Shown here in pieces: positions 1 through 9,047 of a stretch of DNA of 64,000 bases (within the stretch, counting starts at the first letter, position 1; each line of letters begins with the position of its first letter). The stretch is taken from the NCBI GenBank assembly GCA_040349255.1, contig JBEQUE010000206.1, forward strand, positions 6,509 through 70,508, in the 5' to 3' direction. The position numbers and the translations under genes were made by a program. The stretch is from DATMER01 sp040349255. Lineage in GTDB: Bacteria > Acidobacteriota > Thermoanaerobaculia > Multivoradales > UBA5704. The notes under the pieces are model-generated. The model was not told where the DNA came from, made no database searches, and saw nothing but the letters and a program-made list of their open reading frames with translations.

Positions 1-429
1 GGCCCGGGCCGCCGCGGCGCCCAGGGCTCCGGCCTCCAGCTCCAGCACCTCCAGGGCGATCTCGTCGTCCTCCTCGCCGAGCTGGTCGCCGAGCCACTCC
101 CCGACCACCGCCCAGGCGCGCAGGACCGCGGCCTGCGCGACCTCCTGTTCGTATTCGAACGCGCCGCGAGCCCGCTCGCGCCAGAATTCCAGCAGGACCG
201 CGGCCAGGCCGGGCTCCATCCGATAGATCGACTCCAGGGCCGGAGAGAGGAGACCCACCCCGGCGGCGGCCTCCAGGGTCTCCTCCCAGTCCTCCCGCGC
301 GAGGCCGGTCGCCTCCTCCAGCCCGGCGAGCACGTTCAGGTCGACGATCCCGGCCTCGAAGAGCGCCAGGGCAGCGAGCCGGTCCCGGTGCTCGCGCGGA
401 AGCTGGAAAAGGGCGTCGCGGAGGCTCAT
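1..429 (-). CDS. Partial TPR/STAND-like hypothetical protein (N-terminal 143 residues only)
   Basis: The reading frame opens at an ATG ending at position 429 and runs off the left edge, so only the N-terminus is visible. An in-frame TAA lies a little upstream of this ATG, which supports it as the start, though no strong Shine-Dalgarno is present. The sequence begins MSLRDALFQLPREHRDRLAAL and is entirely helical in character, rich in Leu, Ala and Glu. It resembles the helical segments that follow NTPase domains in bacterial TPR/STAND proteins, but no motif proves this. It is divergent from the dehydrogenase gene at 504, with a 74-base spacer. Function unknown. Confidence 0.6.
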   Translation of the reverse strand, partial: MSLRDALFQLPREHRDRLAALALFEAGIVDLNVLAGLEEATGLAREDWEETLEAAAGVGLLSPALESIYRMEPGLAAVLLEFWRERARGAFEYEQEVAQAAVLRAWAVVGEWLGDQLGEEDDEIALEVLELEAGALGAAAARA

Positions 430-503
430 GGCGGCGATTTTACCCGTGATATCTTCGGATTGCGGACGTGATTCGTCTCACGCGGGGAAAGGGAATCGAT
501 CGA

Positions 504-1361
504 ATGGAGTCCATCCAGACCATCGGAGTGATCGGCGCGGGCACCATGGGCCACGGCATCGCCCAGGTGGCCGCGCAGAGCGGGTTCGACGTGCTGCTGG
601 TCGACGTGGCGCCGGAAGCTCTCCAGCGCGGCATGACCCAGATCGGCAAGGGCTTCGAGCGCCTGGTGAGCAAGGGCAAGATGGCGGCGGAGGACCGCGA
701 CGCCGCGCTCGCCCGCGTCGCCGCGCACGGCCGGCTGGCCGTCCTCGACCAGGCCGACCTCGTGGTCGAGGCCGTGGTGGAAAGGCTGGAGGTCAAGCAG
801 TCCGTGATCAAGGAGCTGGATCGGATCTGCAAGGCGGACGCGATCCTCGGCTCGAACACCAGCTCGATCTCGATCACGAAGCTCGCCGCGGTCACGTCCC
901 GTCCGGAGAGGGTGATCGGCATGCACTTCATGAACCCGGTCCCGGTCATGCAGCTCGTGGAGATCATCCGCGGCCTGGCGACCGATCAGGCGACCTACGA
1001 CGCGGTCGAGGCGGCCTCCCGGAAGATGGGCAAGACGCCGGTCGAGGTCCACGACTCGCCGGGGTTCGTCTCGAACCGCGTGCTGCTGCCGATGATCAAC
1101 GAGGCCGTCTATTGTCTGTACGAGGGGGTCGGGAAGCCGGAGGCGATCGACGAGGTTATGAAGCTCGGGATGAACCATCCGATGGGACCGCTGGCGCTGG
1201 CCGACCTGATCGGCCTCGACGTCTGTCTCGACATCCTGCGGGTGCTGCAGGACGGCTTCGGCGATCCGAAGTACCGGCCGTGCCCGCTGCTGGTCAAGAT
1301 GGTCGACGCCGGCTACCTGGGCCGGAAGTCCGGCCGGGGTTTCTATTCGTACGACGCATGA
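504..1361 (+). CDS. hbd: 3-hydroxyacyl-CoA (3-hydroxybutyryl-CoA) dehydrogenase
   Basis: Predicted NAD(P)-dependent oxidation of 3-hydroxyacyl-CoA to 3-oxoacyl-CoA in fatty acid or butanoate metabolism, in the cytoplasm. The 285-residue product has the N-terminal Rossmann motif GVIGAGTMGHGIAQ (about residues 8-21), the NTSSISIT segment and IGMHFMNPVPVM catalytic region, and the C-terminal dimerisation part beginning SPGFVSNRVLLP. Length matches the single-domain clostridial Hbd/PaaH type, not the FadB fusion. I chose ATG 504 because the Rossmann strand follows directly and GGGAAAGGG lies just upstream; an in-frame ATG at 468 would add an unneeded extension. A short gap separates it from the TPR gene at 1380. 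Family assignment is strong; the exact chain-length preference cannot be read from sequence. Confidence 0.93.
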   Translation: MESIQTIGVIGAGTMGHGIAQVAAQSGFDVLLVDVAPEALQRGMTQIGKGFERLVSKGKMAAEDRDAALARVAAHGRLAVLDQADLVVEAVVERLEVKQSVIKELDRICKADAILGSNTSSISITKLAAVTSRPERVIGMHFMNPVPVMQLVEIIRGLATDQATYDAVEAASRKMGKTPVEVHDSPGFVSNRVLLPMINEAVYCLYEGVGKPEAIDEVMKLGMNHPMGPLALADLIGLDVCLDILRVLQDGFGDPKYRPCPLLVKMVDAGYLGRKSGRGFYSYDA

Positions 1362-1379
1362 GGCGCGACGGATGAGGCA

Positions 1380-3260
1380 ATGGAGGAGATGAAGACCCTA
1401 GTCGAGGATCGCGGCATGTACTGCCAGGTCTGCGGCGCCCCGAACCGGGACGATCACGAGTACTGCGTGCGCTGCCACCAGAAGCTGCTGGTGGTATCCG
1501 GTCCGATGCGCGAGGACGAGGACGGCTACGAGGAGACCCTTGAGGAGAGCTTCTCCTTCGACGAGCACCTCCTCGAGCGCATCTCGATCCTGGAGGAGGC
1601 GGTCAAGCGCACGGCCGAGACCGTGCGCCAGGTCCTCGGCGCCCTGCACAAGCAGGAGAAGAACATCCTCATCAACCAGACCGGCCTGTCGGCGCTGCGC
1701 GAGCTGCTCGAGCAGAAGCACTACATCGGCTGGGAGGAGTGGAGCGACCTCTGGGAGTCCAAGATGGACTACCAGCTCCTCGCGCTGGAGAAGCGCGAGC
1801 GCTTCCTCTCGATCAAGGAGCGCATCGCCGCGCTCCACCACGGCGACAAGCGCAAGCTCTTCCTCCAGCACCTGGAGGACGCCGAGTACGCGCTCTTCGC
1901 CTTCGACATCGAGCGCGCCGTGGGCTCGCTCGAAGCCGCCTTCAAGCTCGACCGCGACAACTACGAGCTCGCCTACTTCCTCGGCGAGACCCACTTCAAC
2001 GAAGGGGACACCACCTCGGCGCTGACCTACTTCGACCGCGTGCTGGACGTCAAACCCGATCACTACGAGGGGCTCGTCTACAGCGGCGTGATCCATTACG
2101 AGAAGGGCGACCACCTGCGCGCCGAGGATTATCTCAAGCGCGCCATCGCGCTCTATCCCGAGAGCTTCCTGCCGCACTTCAGCCTCGGCGCGGTCTACGC
2201 CGGCCAGGGCAACCTCGCCCGGGCGGTGCTCTTCCTGGAGCGCGCGGTGCAGGTCGATCCGGTGCCGCAGGCGCTCTTCCTGCTCGGGAGCTGCTACTAC
2301 GAGATGGGCAAGCTCTCGCTGTCGGTCCACTACCTCCAGGAGGCGGTGCGGCACGACCCGGCGTTCGAGGAGGCCCACCACCTGCTTGGCCTGGCCTATC
2401 TCGACCGCCACTGGACGCGCAAGGCGCTGGAGTCGTTCCGCCAGGCGCAGCGGCTCAACCCGAAGAAGCTGCAGTACCAGGACCTGGTGCGCTACCTCTC
2501 GGGCGCCGCGGGCTCGCCGCTGCCGGGCGTGAGCGGCGAGGCGGAGGCCTGGTTCGCCAAGGGCGAAGAGTTCCTGGCGCGCGAAAACCTCAAGCAGGCG
2601 CACGCCTGCTACCGCCGGGCGCTGTCGCTCGACCCGGACAACCCGACGCTCCTCATGTCCTACGCGCTCCTGTGCCTGCATCTCAACCGCAACCAGGAGA
2701 TCGAGGCCGTGACGCGCAAGGTGCTCGATCTCAAGCCCGGCGAGATGCTCATGGCTACCGCCTACGCCACGCTGATCGAGGCCATGCGCAGCCAGGGCAA
2801 GTACCGCGAGGGCAACCGCATCGGCCGCGTGCTCCTCGACGAGGGCAGCTCGAACTTCGCCAAGTCGATCGCCTACTACGAGATGGCGTACAACCTGGCG
2901 GAGATGGAGGAGGACCTGGACCAGGCGCTCGACTTCGCCCGGCAGTCGGTCGAGCTGGCGCCGGACGAGATCAAGCAGTTCCCGCTCGCCGCGCTCGGCT
3001 GGGTGCACTACAAGAGGAAGGAGTTCGAGAAGGCGGTCGACTTCCTCGCCCGGTCGAGCGAGCTCGGGCCGTCCTCGACCACGCTGACCCACCTCGGGAT
3101 GGCGCTCCTGGCCTCGGGCGACGAGGACAAGGCGCGGACGGTGCTCGCCCACGCCCGCACGGCGGGCGACCGCGGCGAGGCGTTGCAGGAAAAGATGATG
3201 GAATGCATGAAGGACTCGACGCGCCTGATCGAGCGGGCGCGCCGGGGGCAGAGAAAGTAA
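1380..3260 (+). CDS. Zinc-ribbon tetratricopeptide-repeat protein
   Basis: A 626-residue protein with an N-terminal zinc ribbon (CQVCGAPN...CVRCHQK, about residues 17-36), an acidic linker, a helical region to about residue 170 and then many TPR units, for example around FDRVLDVKPDHYEGLVYSGV and ALSLDPDNPTLLMSYALLCL. No signal peptide or membrane segment is seen, so it is probably a cytoplasmic scaffold for protein contacts. The start is uncertain: ATGs at 1380, 1389 and 1416 are all in frame, and the last would still retain the zinc ribbon. It lies between hbd and proS on the same strand, but neither neighbour explains its job. The partner protein is unknown. Confidence 0.85.
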   Translation: MEEMKTLVEDRGMYCQVCGAPNRDDHEYCVRCHQKLLVVSGPMREDEDGYEETLEESFSFDEHLLERISILEEAVKRTAETVRQVLGALHKQEKNILINQTGLSALRELLEQKHYIGWEEWSDLWESKMDYQLLALEKRERFLSIKERIAALHHGDKRKLFLQHLEDAEYALFAFDIERAVGSLEAAFKLDRDNYELAYFLGETHFNEGDTTSALTYFDRVLDVKPDHYEGLVYSGVIHYEKGDHLRAEDYLKRAIALYPESFLPHFSLGAVYAGQGNLARAVLFLERAVQVDPVPQALFLLGSCYYEMGKLSLSVHYLQEAVRHDPAFEEAHHLLGLAYLDRHWTRKALESFRQAQRLNPKKLQYQDLVRYLSGAAGSPLPGVSGEAEAWFAKGEEFLARENLKQAHACYRRALSLDPDNPTLLMSYALLCLHLNRNQEIEAVTRKVLDLKPGEMLMATAYATLIEAMRSQGKYREGNRIGRVLLDEGSSNFAKSIAYYEMAYNLAEMEEDLDQALDFARQSVELAPDEIKQFPLAALGWVHYKRKEFEKAVDFLARSSELGPSSTTLTHLGMALLASGDEDKARTVLAHARTAGDRGEALQEKMMECMKDSTRLIERARRGQRK

Positions 3261-3314
3261 GACGGACGACACCCGTCCAACCACCCACGATCCAGGTCGG
3301 GAGCAGGAGAGCGC

Positions 3315-5018
3315 ATGCGCTGGAGCCAGTTCTATCTCTTCACCACCCGCGAGGTGCCGAACGACGCCGAGGTGATCAGCCACCAGCTCATGGTGCGCTC
3401 GGGCATGATCAAGAAGGTCGCGGCCGGCATCTACTCGTATCTCCCGCTCGGCTGGCGGAGCCTGCAGAAGCTGATGGCGATCGTGCGCCGCGAGATGAAC
3501 GCGGCCGGCGCGGTCGAGCTGTCGCTGCCGGCGATCCAGCCGGCCGAGCTGTGGCAGGAGTCCGGGCGGTGGCAGCGCTACGGCAAGGAGCTGCTGCGCA
3601 TCAAGGACCGCCACGAGCGCGACTTCGTGTTCGGCCCGACGCACGAGGAGGTCATCACCGACCTCGTGCGGCGCGACGTGAAGAGCTACCGCCAGCTCCC
3701 GTTCAACCTGTACCAGATCCAGACCAAGTTCCGCGACGAGATCCGGCCGCGCTTCGGCCTGATGCGCGGGCGCGAGTTCCTGATGAAGGACGCCTACTCG
3801 TTCCACGCCGGAGCCGAGGGGCTCGACGTGGCCTACGAGGCGATGCGCAACGCCTACTGCCGCGTCTTCGAGTCGTGCCAGCTCGACTACTCGCCGGTGG
3901 AGGCGGACGTCGGCACGATCGGCGGCTCGGCCTCGCACGAGTTCATGGTGGTGGCCGACACCGGCGAGAGCGCGGTGGTGCGCTGCCCGTCCTGCGGCTA
4001 CGCCGCGAACGTCGAGCGCGCCGAGACCCGGGGGATCGCCGAGACGGCCGAAGGAGGGAACCAGGAGCGCAAGGAGATCGCGACGCCGGGCCAGAAGTCG
4101 ATCGAGGAGGTCTCGAAGTTCCTCGGCATCGAGCCGCGCCAGCTCGTCAAGACGCTGATCTACGAGACCGAGAAGGGGCTCGTGGCGGTGCTCGTCCGCG
4201 GCGACCGCGAGGTCAACGAGGTCAAGCTCACCAACCACCTGGACGTCCAGCACCTCAACCTCGCGAGCGAGGAGAAGGTGCGCGAGGCGACCGGGTCGCC
4301 GGTGGGCTTCGCCGGGCCGGTGGGGCTCTCGGGCATCCGGGTGGTGGCCGACGAGACCGTGCGTGGCATGAAGGACTTCGCCACGGGGGCCAACAAGGAG
4401 GACGCCCACTACACGGGCGTCAACTGGGGTAGAGACGCCGAGCTGTCCGAATTCGCCGACCTGCTCCTGGTCACGGGCGGCGACCCCTGCCCGCGCTGCG
4501 ACGGGAAGCTCGAGCTGTTCCGCGGCATCGAGGTGGGGCACATCTTCAAGCTCGGCACCAAGTACTCGGCGGCGCTGGGCTGCAACTTCACGGACGAGGA
4601 CGGGCAGGAGCGGCCGATGATCATGGGCTGCTACGGCCTCGGCATCGGCCGCACCGTGGCCGCGGCCATCGAGCAGAACCACGACGCGGACGGCATCATC
4701 TGGCCCCGGCCCCTGGCGCCGTTCGAGGTGCTGCTCGCGGCGCTCAACCCGGACGACGGCGAGGTGCGGCGCGTGGCCGAGCAGCTCTACGGCCAGCTCC
4801 TGGAGAAGGGGATCGAGGTGCTGTTCGACGACCGCGACGAGCGGCCGGGCGTCAAGTTCAAGGACGCCGACCTGGTCGGCTTCCCGGTGCGCATCGTGGT
4901 CGGCGCCAAGTCGCTCGCCGAGGGCAAGGTCGAGGTCTCGCTGCGCCGCGACCGCCAGAAGCAGCTCGTGACGGTGGTCGAGGCGGTGCCGCGGGTCCTG
5001 GAGCTGCTGGAGGGCTGA
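3315..5018 (+). CDS. proS: Prolyl-tRNA synthetase (bacterial type with editing insertion)
   Basis: Class II aminoacyl-tRNA synthetase that charges tRNA-Pro with proline. The 567-residue length and the long insertion between motifs 2 and 3 (about residues 225-405) fit the bacterial ProRS-I type with an INS editing domain. Class II motif 2 is visible as TKFRDEIRPRFGLMRGREF and motif 3 as GCYGLGIGRTVAAAIEQ; the C-terminal anticodon-binding domain starts near FEVLLAALNPDD. CPSCGY before and CPRCDG after the insertion are CxxC pairs. The start ATG is preceded by GGGAGCAGGAGAG. An essential housekeeping gene with no sign of damage; identification is firm. Confidence 0.97.
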   Translation: MRWSQFYLFTTREVPNDAEVISHQLMVRSGMIKKVAAGIYSYLPLGWRSLQKLMAIVRREMNAAGAVELSLPAIQPAELWQESGRWQRYGKELLRIKDRHERDFVFGPTHEEVITDLVRRDVKSYRQLPFNLYQIQTKFRDEIRPRFGLMRGREFLMKDAYSFHAGAEGLDVAYEAMRNAYCRVFESCQLDYSPVEADVGTIGGSASHEFMVVADTGESAVVRCPSCGYAANVERAETRGIAETAEGGNQERKEIATPGQKSIEEVSKFLGIEPRQLVKTLIYETEKGLVAVLVRGDREVNEVKLTNHLDVQHLNLASEEKVREATGSPVGFAGPVGLSGIRVVADETVRGMKDFATGANKEDAHYTGVNWGRDAELSEFADLLLVTGGDPCPRCDGKLELFRGIEVGHIFKLGTKYSAALGCNFTDEDGQERPMIMGCYGLGIGRTVAAAIEQNHDADGIIWPRPLAPFEVLLAALNPDDGEVRRVAEQLYGQLLEKGIEVLFDDRDERPGVKFKDADLVGFPVRIVVGAKSLAEGKVEVSLRRDRQKQLVTVVEAVPRVLELLEG

Positions 5019-5041
5019 CGGAGATAGACTCTCTCCGGCCC

Positions 5042-5893
5042 ATGTCCCGCAAACTGATCGAGAACGTGTCGGACACGGCGCGGTGGGTGGCTTTCTACCG
5101 CGCCATGGAGAGCGACCGGCCGGACGCGCACTTCCGCGACCCCTGGGCGCGGCGGCTCGCCGGCGAGCGCGGCGCCGCGATCGTGCGCCACATCCCGCGC
5201 GCCGAGGCCATGGCCTGGGCGCTGATCGTCCGCACCTGCGTGTTCGACGAGCTGATCCTCCAGGCCGTCCGGCGCGACGGCGCCGACGTGGTGCTGAACC
5301 TGGCGGCCGGCTTCGATACGCGCCCCTACCGCCTGCCGCTGCCGCCGGAGCTGCGCTGGATCGAGGTCGACCTGCCCGAGCTGCTCAGCCACAAGGAGCG
5401 CGAGCTCGAAGGCGAGACGCCGGTCTGCGAGCTGGAACGGATCAAGCTCGACCTCGCGGACCCGGAAGCCCGTCGCGGGCTGTTCGAACAGGTGGGCGGG
5501 ATGGGCCGGAAGGTGCTCGTGGCGTCGGAGGGGCTCCTGCTCTATCTGACCCCGGAGCAGGTGGGGCCGCTCGCGACCGACCTGCACGGACAGCCGTCGT
5601 TCCGCTGGTGGATCACCGACCTGCTCTCGCCGGCCCTGCGCAAGCGCCTGCACCGGAGCTGGGGACCCCACCTGGAGAGCGCCAACGCTCCCTACCAGTT
5701 TGCGCCCGAGGAGGGACCGGACTTCTTCCGCCCGTTCGGCTGGGACGTGGCCGAGTTCCGGCCGGTGTTCGACGAGGCGAGACGGCTCCGGCGGGAGATG
5801 CCCCTGGCCTGGCTGCTGGCCTGGATCGGGCGCAAGGGCTTCGGCAAGGGGGCCGGCGTGGCGCTGCTGGAGCGGACGGATGAAACTTCCTGA
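5042..5893 (+). CDS. Class I SAM-dependent methyltransferase, LCM/PPM-like family
   Basis: The 283-residue product looks like the bacterial leucine-carboxyl-methyltransferase-like family (Pfam LCM). Evidence is the N-terminal 'VSDTARWVAFYRAMESDRPDAH' type region with DPWARRLAG, and the SAM-binding strand NLAAGFDTRPYRL (about residues 89-101), followed by WIEVDLPELLSHK carrying the acidic residue expected to bind the SAM ribose. The motif ASEGLLLYLTPEQV is also characteristic of the family. Substrates of bacterial members are mostly unknown, so only a methyltransferase role is claimed. The start follows the proS stop by 23 bases. Its 3' end overlaps the next gene by 14 bases, suggesting translational coupling. 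Confidence 0.85.
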   Translation: MSRKLIENVSDTARWVAFYRAMESDRPDAHFRDPWARRLAGERGAAIVRHIPRAEAMAWALIVRTCVFDELILQAVRRDGADVVLNLAAGFDTRPYRLPLPPELRWIEVDLPELLSHKERELEGETPVCELERIKLDLADPEARRGLFEQVGGMGRKVLVASEGLLLYLTPEQVGPLATDLHGQPSFRWWITDLLSPALRKRLHRSWGPHLESANAPYQFAPEEGPDFFRPFGWDVAEFRPVFDEARRLRREMPLAWLLAWIGRKGFGKGAGVALLERTDETS

Positions 5894-6830
5894 CGCCGCC
5901 GACGTCCTCGCGGCGCGCGAGGCGCTCTCTGGGGTTGTGCCGCGCACGCCGGTCCTGCGCTCCGACGCGCTGGACGGGCTGGCGGGCGCCCGCCTCTGGT
6001 TCAAGGCCGAAAATCTCCAGCTCACGGGCTCGTTCAAGGTGCGGGGCGCCTGGAACCGGGTGCGCTCGTTCACGCCGGAGGAGCTGGCGCCCGGCCTGAT
6101 CACGGTGAGCGCCGGCAACGCCGCGCTGGGCGCCGCCTGGGCCGCGCGCCGGGCGGGAGCGGAGCTGGTGGTCGTGATGCCGGAGAACGCCGTGCCCGAG
6201 AAGCTCGCCGCCGTGGCCGCCTTCGGCGCCCGGATCGAGAAGGACGGGGTCACGAACGCCACGCAGGCCTTCGAGCGCCTCGCCCGGCTGAGGAGCGAGC
6301 ACGGCTACACCCTGGTTCACCCGTTCGACGATCCGTTCGTCATCGCGGGCGCGGGCACGGCCACCTGGGAGCTGTTGGAGGACGTGCCGGACCTCGACTG
6401 TCTGGCGGTGCCCACCTCGGGCGGCGGGCTCCTCGCGGGCGCCGTGTTGGCGGCAGACCCGAAGATCGAGCTCTACGGCATCCAGCCCGAGGGCGCGGCG
6501 GGCCTGGTGCGGTCGCTGGCGGCGAGTGAGCCCACGCCGCCCGAAAGCATCCGGACCGTGGCCGACGGCCTGACCGCGCCGAAGCCGGGGGTGATCAACT
6601 TCGAGCTGATCCGCCGGCGCGTGGATGGAGCGCTGACGGTGAGCGACGACGCGATCCTCGACGCCATGGCGCTCATCCTGCGCCATCTGCGGGTGATCGT
6701 GGAGCCCTCGGGCGCGGCGGCCCTGGCCGGCGTCCTGGCCCATGGCGTCTTCCGGGGACGGAACGTCGGCGTCCTCCTGAGCGGCAGCAACACGGGCGCC
6801 GAGCGGATCCGCGAGGTTCTCTCGCGCTAG
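5880..6830 (+). CDS. Threonine/serine dehydratase-like PLP enzyme
   Basis: A 316-residue fold-type II PLP enzyme. The PLP lysine lies in LQLTGSFKVRGAWNR, and the phosphate-binding glycine loop is PTSGGGLLAGAV. Family members deaminate threonine or serine to 2-oxoacids, or racemise serine. No C-terminal ACT regulatory domain is present, so it resembles the catabolic, short type. ATG 5880 is the start because the family N-terminus (DVLAAREALSGVVPRTPVL) follows directly; a longer in-frame extension to 5700 lies inside the methyltransferase and is spurious. Its stop is directly adjacent to the stop of the convergent gene on the other strand. Exact substrate undecided. Confidence 0.85.
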   Translation: MKLPDAADVLAAREALSGVVPRTPVLRSDALDGLAGARLWFKAENLQLTGSFKVRGAWNRVRSFTPEELAPGLITVSAGNAALGAAWAARRAGAELVVVMPENAVPEKLAAVAAFGARIEKDGVTNATQAFERLARLRSEHGYTLVHPFDDPFVIAGAGTATWELLEDVPDLDCLAVPTSGGGLLAGAVLAADPKIELYGIQPEGAAGLVRSLAASEPTPPESIRTVADGLTAPKPGVINFELIRRRVDGALTVSDDAILDAMALILRHLRVIVEPSGAAALAGVLAHGVFRGRNVGVLLSGSNTGAERIREVLSR

Positions 6831-7625
6831 TCAGTGGCTCCGGAACTGCCGCTCCGGGGCCGTTCCGAGCCCCGGACCGGCGCCGGCCCTGCCTCTCGAT
6901 CGCAGGTGCAGGAAGCTCGGCCGGTTGAGCACGATCCGGGCGAGCTGGTCGTGCTCGCGCAGCGCGACGAACGCCTCGGCGGCACGGTCCAGCAGCTCCA
7001 GCGCGATCCGGGTATGGCCCAGGTCGCGGCGCAGGAGGGCCTCCAGGAGGTCGATCCGCGCGGCGAGGTCCGGGTCGGCTCCGCCGCGCTGCTGGTGGAG
7101 CCGCGACTCGACGAACGCGCGCAGGGCGCGCTCGGGATCGCCCGCGATGCGCAGGGCCTCGCCTTCCAGGGCGAGCGCGTAGGCTTCGAGATCGGCCAGC
7201 GCGGCGGTGCCGCCGCAGGAGCCCGGATCGACCTGCCCGGCGACGGCGCGGCCGAGGCGCGCCAGCTCGCCGCCCCCGAGAGGGTCGCGCTGGACCAGCG
7301 CCTCGCTGCGCCGGAGCGCGTAGGCGGCCAGCGCGTAGCTCTGGAAGCGGGGCTCCAGGGCCAGGGCGGCCTCCCTCTCGGCTTCGGAGAGGGAGAGGAT
7401 CTCCGTCAGGAGGCCCGGCGCCGCCGCCTTCTCGGCGCGGACGCGGGGGAGGCGCCGCAGCGTGTCCTCCGCCGCGCGGCTCAAGGCGTCGCGATACCCC
7501 TGCTCTTCCTGGGCCGCCAGCTCGCTCAGGCGGGACCGGCACTCGGGACACGCGCCCAGATGCTCCATCTCGGCGGTGAACCGCCGGGCCAGGATCCGGG
7601 CCTGCTCGTCGGAAAGGTGTGGCAT
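6831..7625 (-). CDS. Short TPR-like protein with HxxxCxxC motif, apparently C-terminally truncated
   Basis: 264 residues from an ATG at 7625 preceded by GGGGGGA at good spacing. Near the N-terminus, HLGACPEC is an H-x3-C-x2-C pattern like that of zinc-binding anti-sigma domains, followed by TPR-like helices. It is a paralogue of the neighbouring gene at 7746: both share the 'ALADLEAYA' and 'GGADPDL(A/S)ARIDLLEA' blocks and the helices that follow. The paralogue continues about 180 residues beyond the equivalent point, whereas this one ends in a low-complexity tail (RSRGRAGAGPGLG...) and stops against the dehydratase gene. This suggests loss of the 3' end. Function unknown; a zinc-dependent regulatory or scaffold role is inference. 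Confidence 0.65.
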   Translation of the reverse strand: MPHLSDEQARILARRFTAEMEHLGACPECRSRLSELAAQEEQGYRDALSRAAEDTLRRLPRVRAEKAAAPGLLTEILSLSEAEREAALALEPRFQSYALAAYALRRSEALVQRDPLGGGELARLGRAVAGQVDPGSCGGTAALADLEAYALALEGEALRIAGDPERALRAFVESRLHQQRGGADPDLAARIDLLEALLRRDLGHTRIALELLDRAAEAFVALREHDQLARIVLNRPSFLHLRSRGRAGAGPGLGTAPERQFRSH

Positions 7626-7648
7626 GAGAATCCCCCCAAAAACCAAAG

Positions 7649-7660
7649 CCCTCTTCTATA
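7649..7660 (-). promoter_or_regulatory. Candidate -10 box (TATAGAAGAGGG) of the 7625 gene
   Basis: Read on the minus strand, TATAGAAGAGGG lies about 25 bases upstream of the start at 7625. An almost identical TATAGAATAGGG lies upstream of the paralogue at 9014. The TATAGA part fits an extended -10 element, but no clear -35 hexamer is present. The shared flank suggests a common regulator or promoter copied with the gene. Confidence 0.4.
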
Positions 7661-7677
7661 CAGTTGCCGCTGGGGCC

Positions 7678-7713
7678 AAAAAAATGACACCGGCCTGAAA
7701 AAAGGCCGGTGTC
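7678..7713 (-). terminator. Rho-independent terminator of the 7746-9014 gene
   Basis: Minus-strand transcripts leaving the TPR gene meet a perfect 10-bp stem (arms 7686-7695 and 7704-7713, each GACACCGGCC or its complement) with an 8-base loop. One base later comes a run of seven T (7684-7678). This is a textbook intrinsic terminator placed 33 bases past the stop codon. It separates the two paralogous TPR genes into different transcription units. Confidence 0.85.
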
Positions 7714-7745
7714 GGGGGGCTGAACGGGGTGATCCGCGGGGGGCG

Positions 7746-9014
7746 CTAGCTCGGCGGGTTGCCCCGGACCTGGCTCGCGCGGATCTTTTCGGCGACCTGC
7801 GCGAGGAGCGAGAGGTTGACCGCTTCCTGCTCCGCCGCCTCGTGCACCAGCTTGAGGGCGGCGAGGGCCTCCGGGTTCATCTCGCGCATCTGGAACATCC
7901 CGACCAGGTTGGAGGCGACCCGGAGCACCTCGGACGACTGTCCGCGGCGGGCGTAGACGGTGACCAGGTCCAGCCCGGCGAGAGCGGCGTCCATCGGATA
8001 GCCGTGCTCGGCCAGGCGGTCGGCGGCCTGGGTGAGGAGCCGCTCCGCCTCGCCGAGATCTTCTCCGATCTCGCGCGCGATCAGGCCCTCGGCCCAGATC
8101 CGGCGGCTGGTGGTCAGCGGATCGGTGAACTGGAGATAGAGCTGCTGCGACTCCTGGTAGAGGTCGGCCGCGTCGCGGGCGCGCCCGCACTCCGCCAGGG
8201 CGAAGATCAGGTTGTGGCGCACGGCCAGGGCGAGCCAGGGGTCCTGGGCGAGCGGCAGCGCCTTCTGCAGGTTCTTCACCACCTGGTCGAGCTCCCGCGT
8301 GACCAGGTAGACGGTGGCCCTGTTGATCAGGGTCCGGGCCTGGAGGTTGCGGTCCTTGAGGGTGACGAAGACCCGCTCGGCCTTGTCGAGCAGGTCGAGA
8401 GCCGAGGGGAACTGGCGCAGGTCGCGCCGCAGCGACGCCTCGAGCAGGTCGATGCGGGCCGACAGATCGGGATCAGCGCCGCCCCGCTCCTGGGCCTGGC
8501 GGGCTTCCATGAACATCCGGTGGGCCGGCCGGAACTCGTTGCGGACGCGCTGGGCATTGCCTTCCATCGCGGTCGCATAGGCCTCGAGGTCGGCGAGCGC
8601 CGCGCTGCCGCCGCACTGGCGGGGATCCGCCTGCACGGCGATCACCCGGGCCAGCCGCGCGAGCTCTCCGGCCATGACCGGGTCGTGGGTCACCACCTTC
8701 TCGCAGCGCTCCAAGGTATAGGAGGCCAGAGAGTAGGTCTGGAACTGCGGCTGGGCGGCGACCGCCGCCTCCCGTTCCTGGTTGGGCATGGCCAGCAGCT
8801 CGGCCAGGAGGGCCGGAGCCTGGGCCCGTTCCTGGGACACCCTGTCGTTGCGGCTCAGAAGATCCCGGAGCATGCTGTCCATGGCGTTCGGGTCGTCCAG
8901 GACCGATTCGCTCGGCTGTCCGGCCTCGTCCGCCTCCAGGCGCTCCTTCTCTCCTTCGAGGACCTTCGTGAGAACACGTGCCAGGGCACCCACCCGCTTG
9001 TCCGGATGTTCCAT
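7746..9014 (-). CDS. TPR-like helical repeat protein (paralogue of the 6831 gene)
   Basis: 422 residues from ATG 9014, which has AGGAGGG at ideal distance; an in-frame ATG at 9041 is less likely. The product is all helical with TPR-like hairpins (for example FPSALDLLDKAERVFVTL and RDAADLYQESQQLYLQF). No signal peptide or membrane segment is seen. It shares blocks with the truncated paralogue downstream, but its N-terminus lacks the HxxxCxxC motif and instead reads MEHPDKRVGALARVLTKVL. Proteins of this build often sit beside sigma factors or CHAT/STAND genes, but no such neighbour is visible here. A strong terminator follows. Function unknown. Confidence 0.75.
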   Translation of the reverse strand: MEHPDKRVGALARVLTKVLEGEKERLEADEAGQPSESVLDDPNAMDSMLRDLLSRNDRVSQERAQAPALLAELLAMPNQEREAAVAAQPQFQTYSLASYTLERCEKVVTHDPVMAGELARLARVIAVQADPRQCGGSAALADLEAYATAMEGNAQRVRNEFRPAHRMFMEARQAQERGGADPDLSARIDLLEASLRRDLRQFPSALDLLDKAERVFVTLKDRNLQARTLINRATVYLVTRELDQVVKNLQKALPLAQDPWLALAVRHNLIFALAECGRARDAADLYQESQQLYLQFTDPLTTSRRIWAEGLIAREIGEDLGEAERLLTQAADRLAEHGYPMDAALAGLDLVTVYARRGQSSEVLRVASNLVGMFQMREMNPEALAALKLVHEAAEQEAVNLSLLAQVAEKIRASQVRGNPPS

Positions 9015-9047
9015 GGTCTCCCTCCTGATCCTTCCGATCATTTGCTT

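Noticed and set aside
1398..4682. A 1094-codon open frame on the minus strand across the TPR and proS genes
   Set aside because: It is antisense to two well-identified genes, is His/Arg/Val-rich with no fold, and reflects high GC at third positions.
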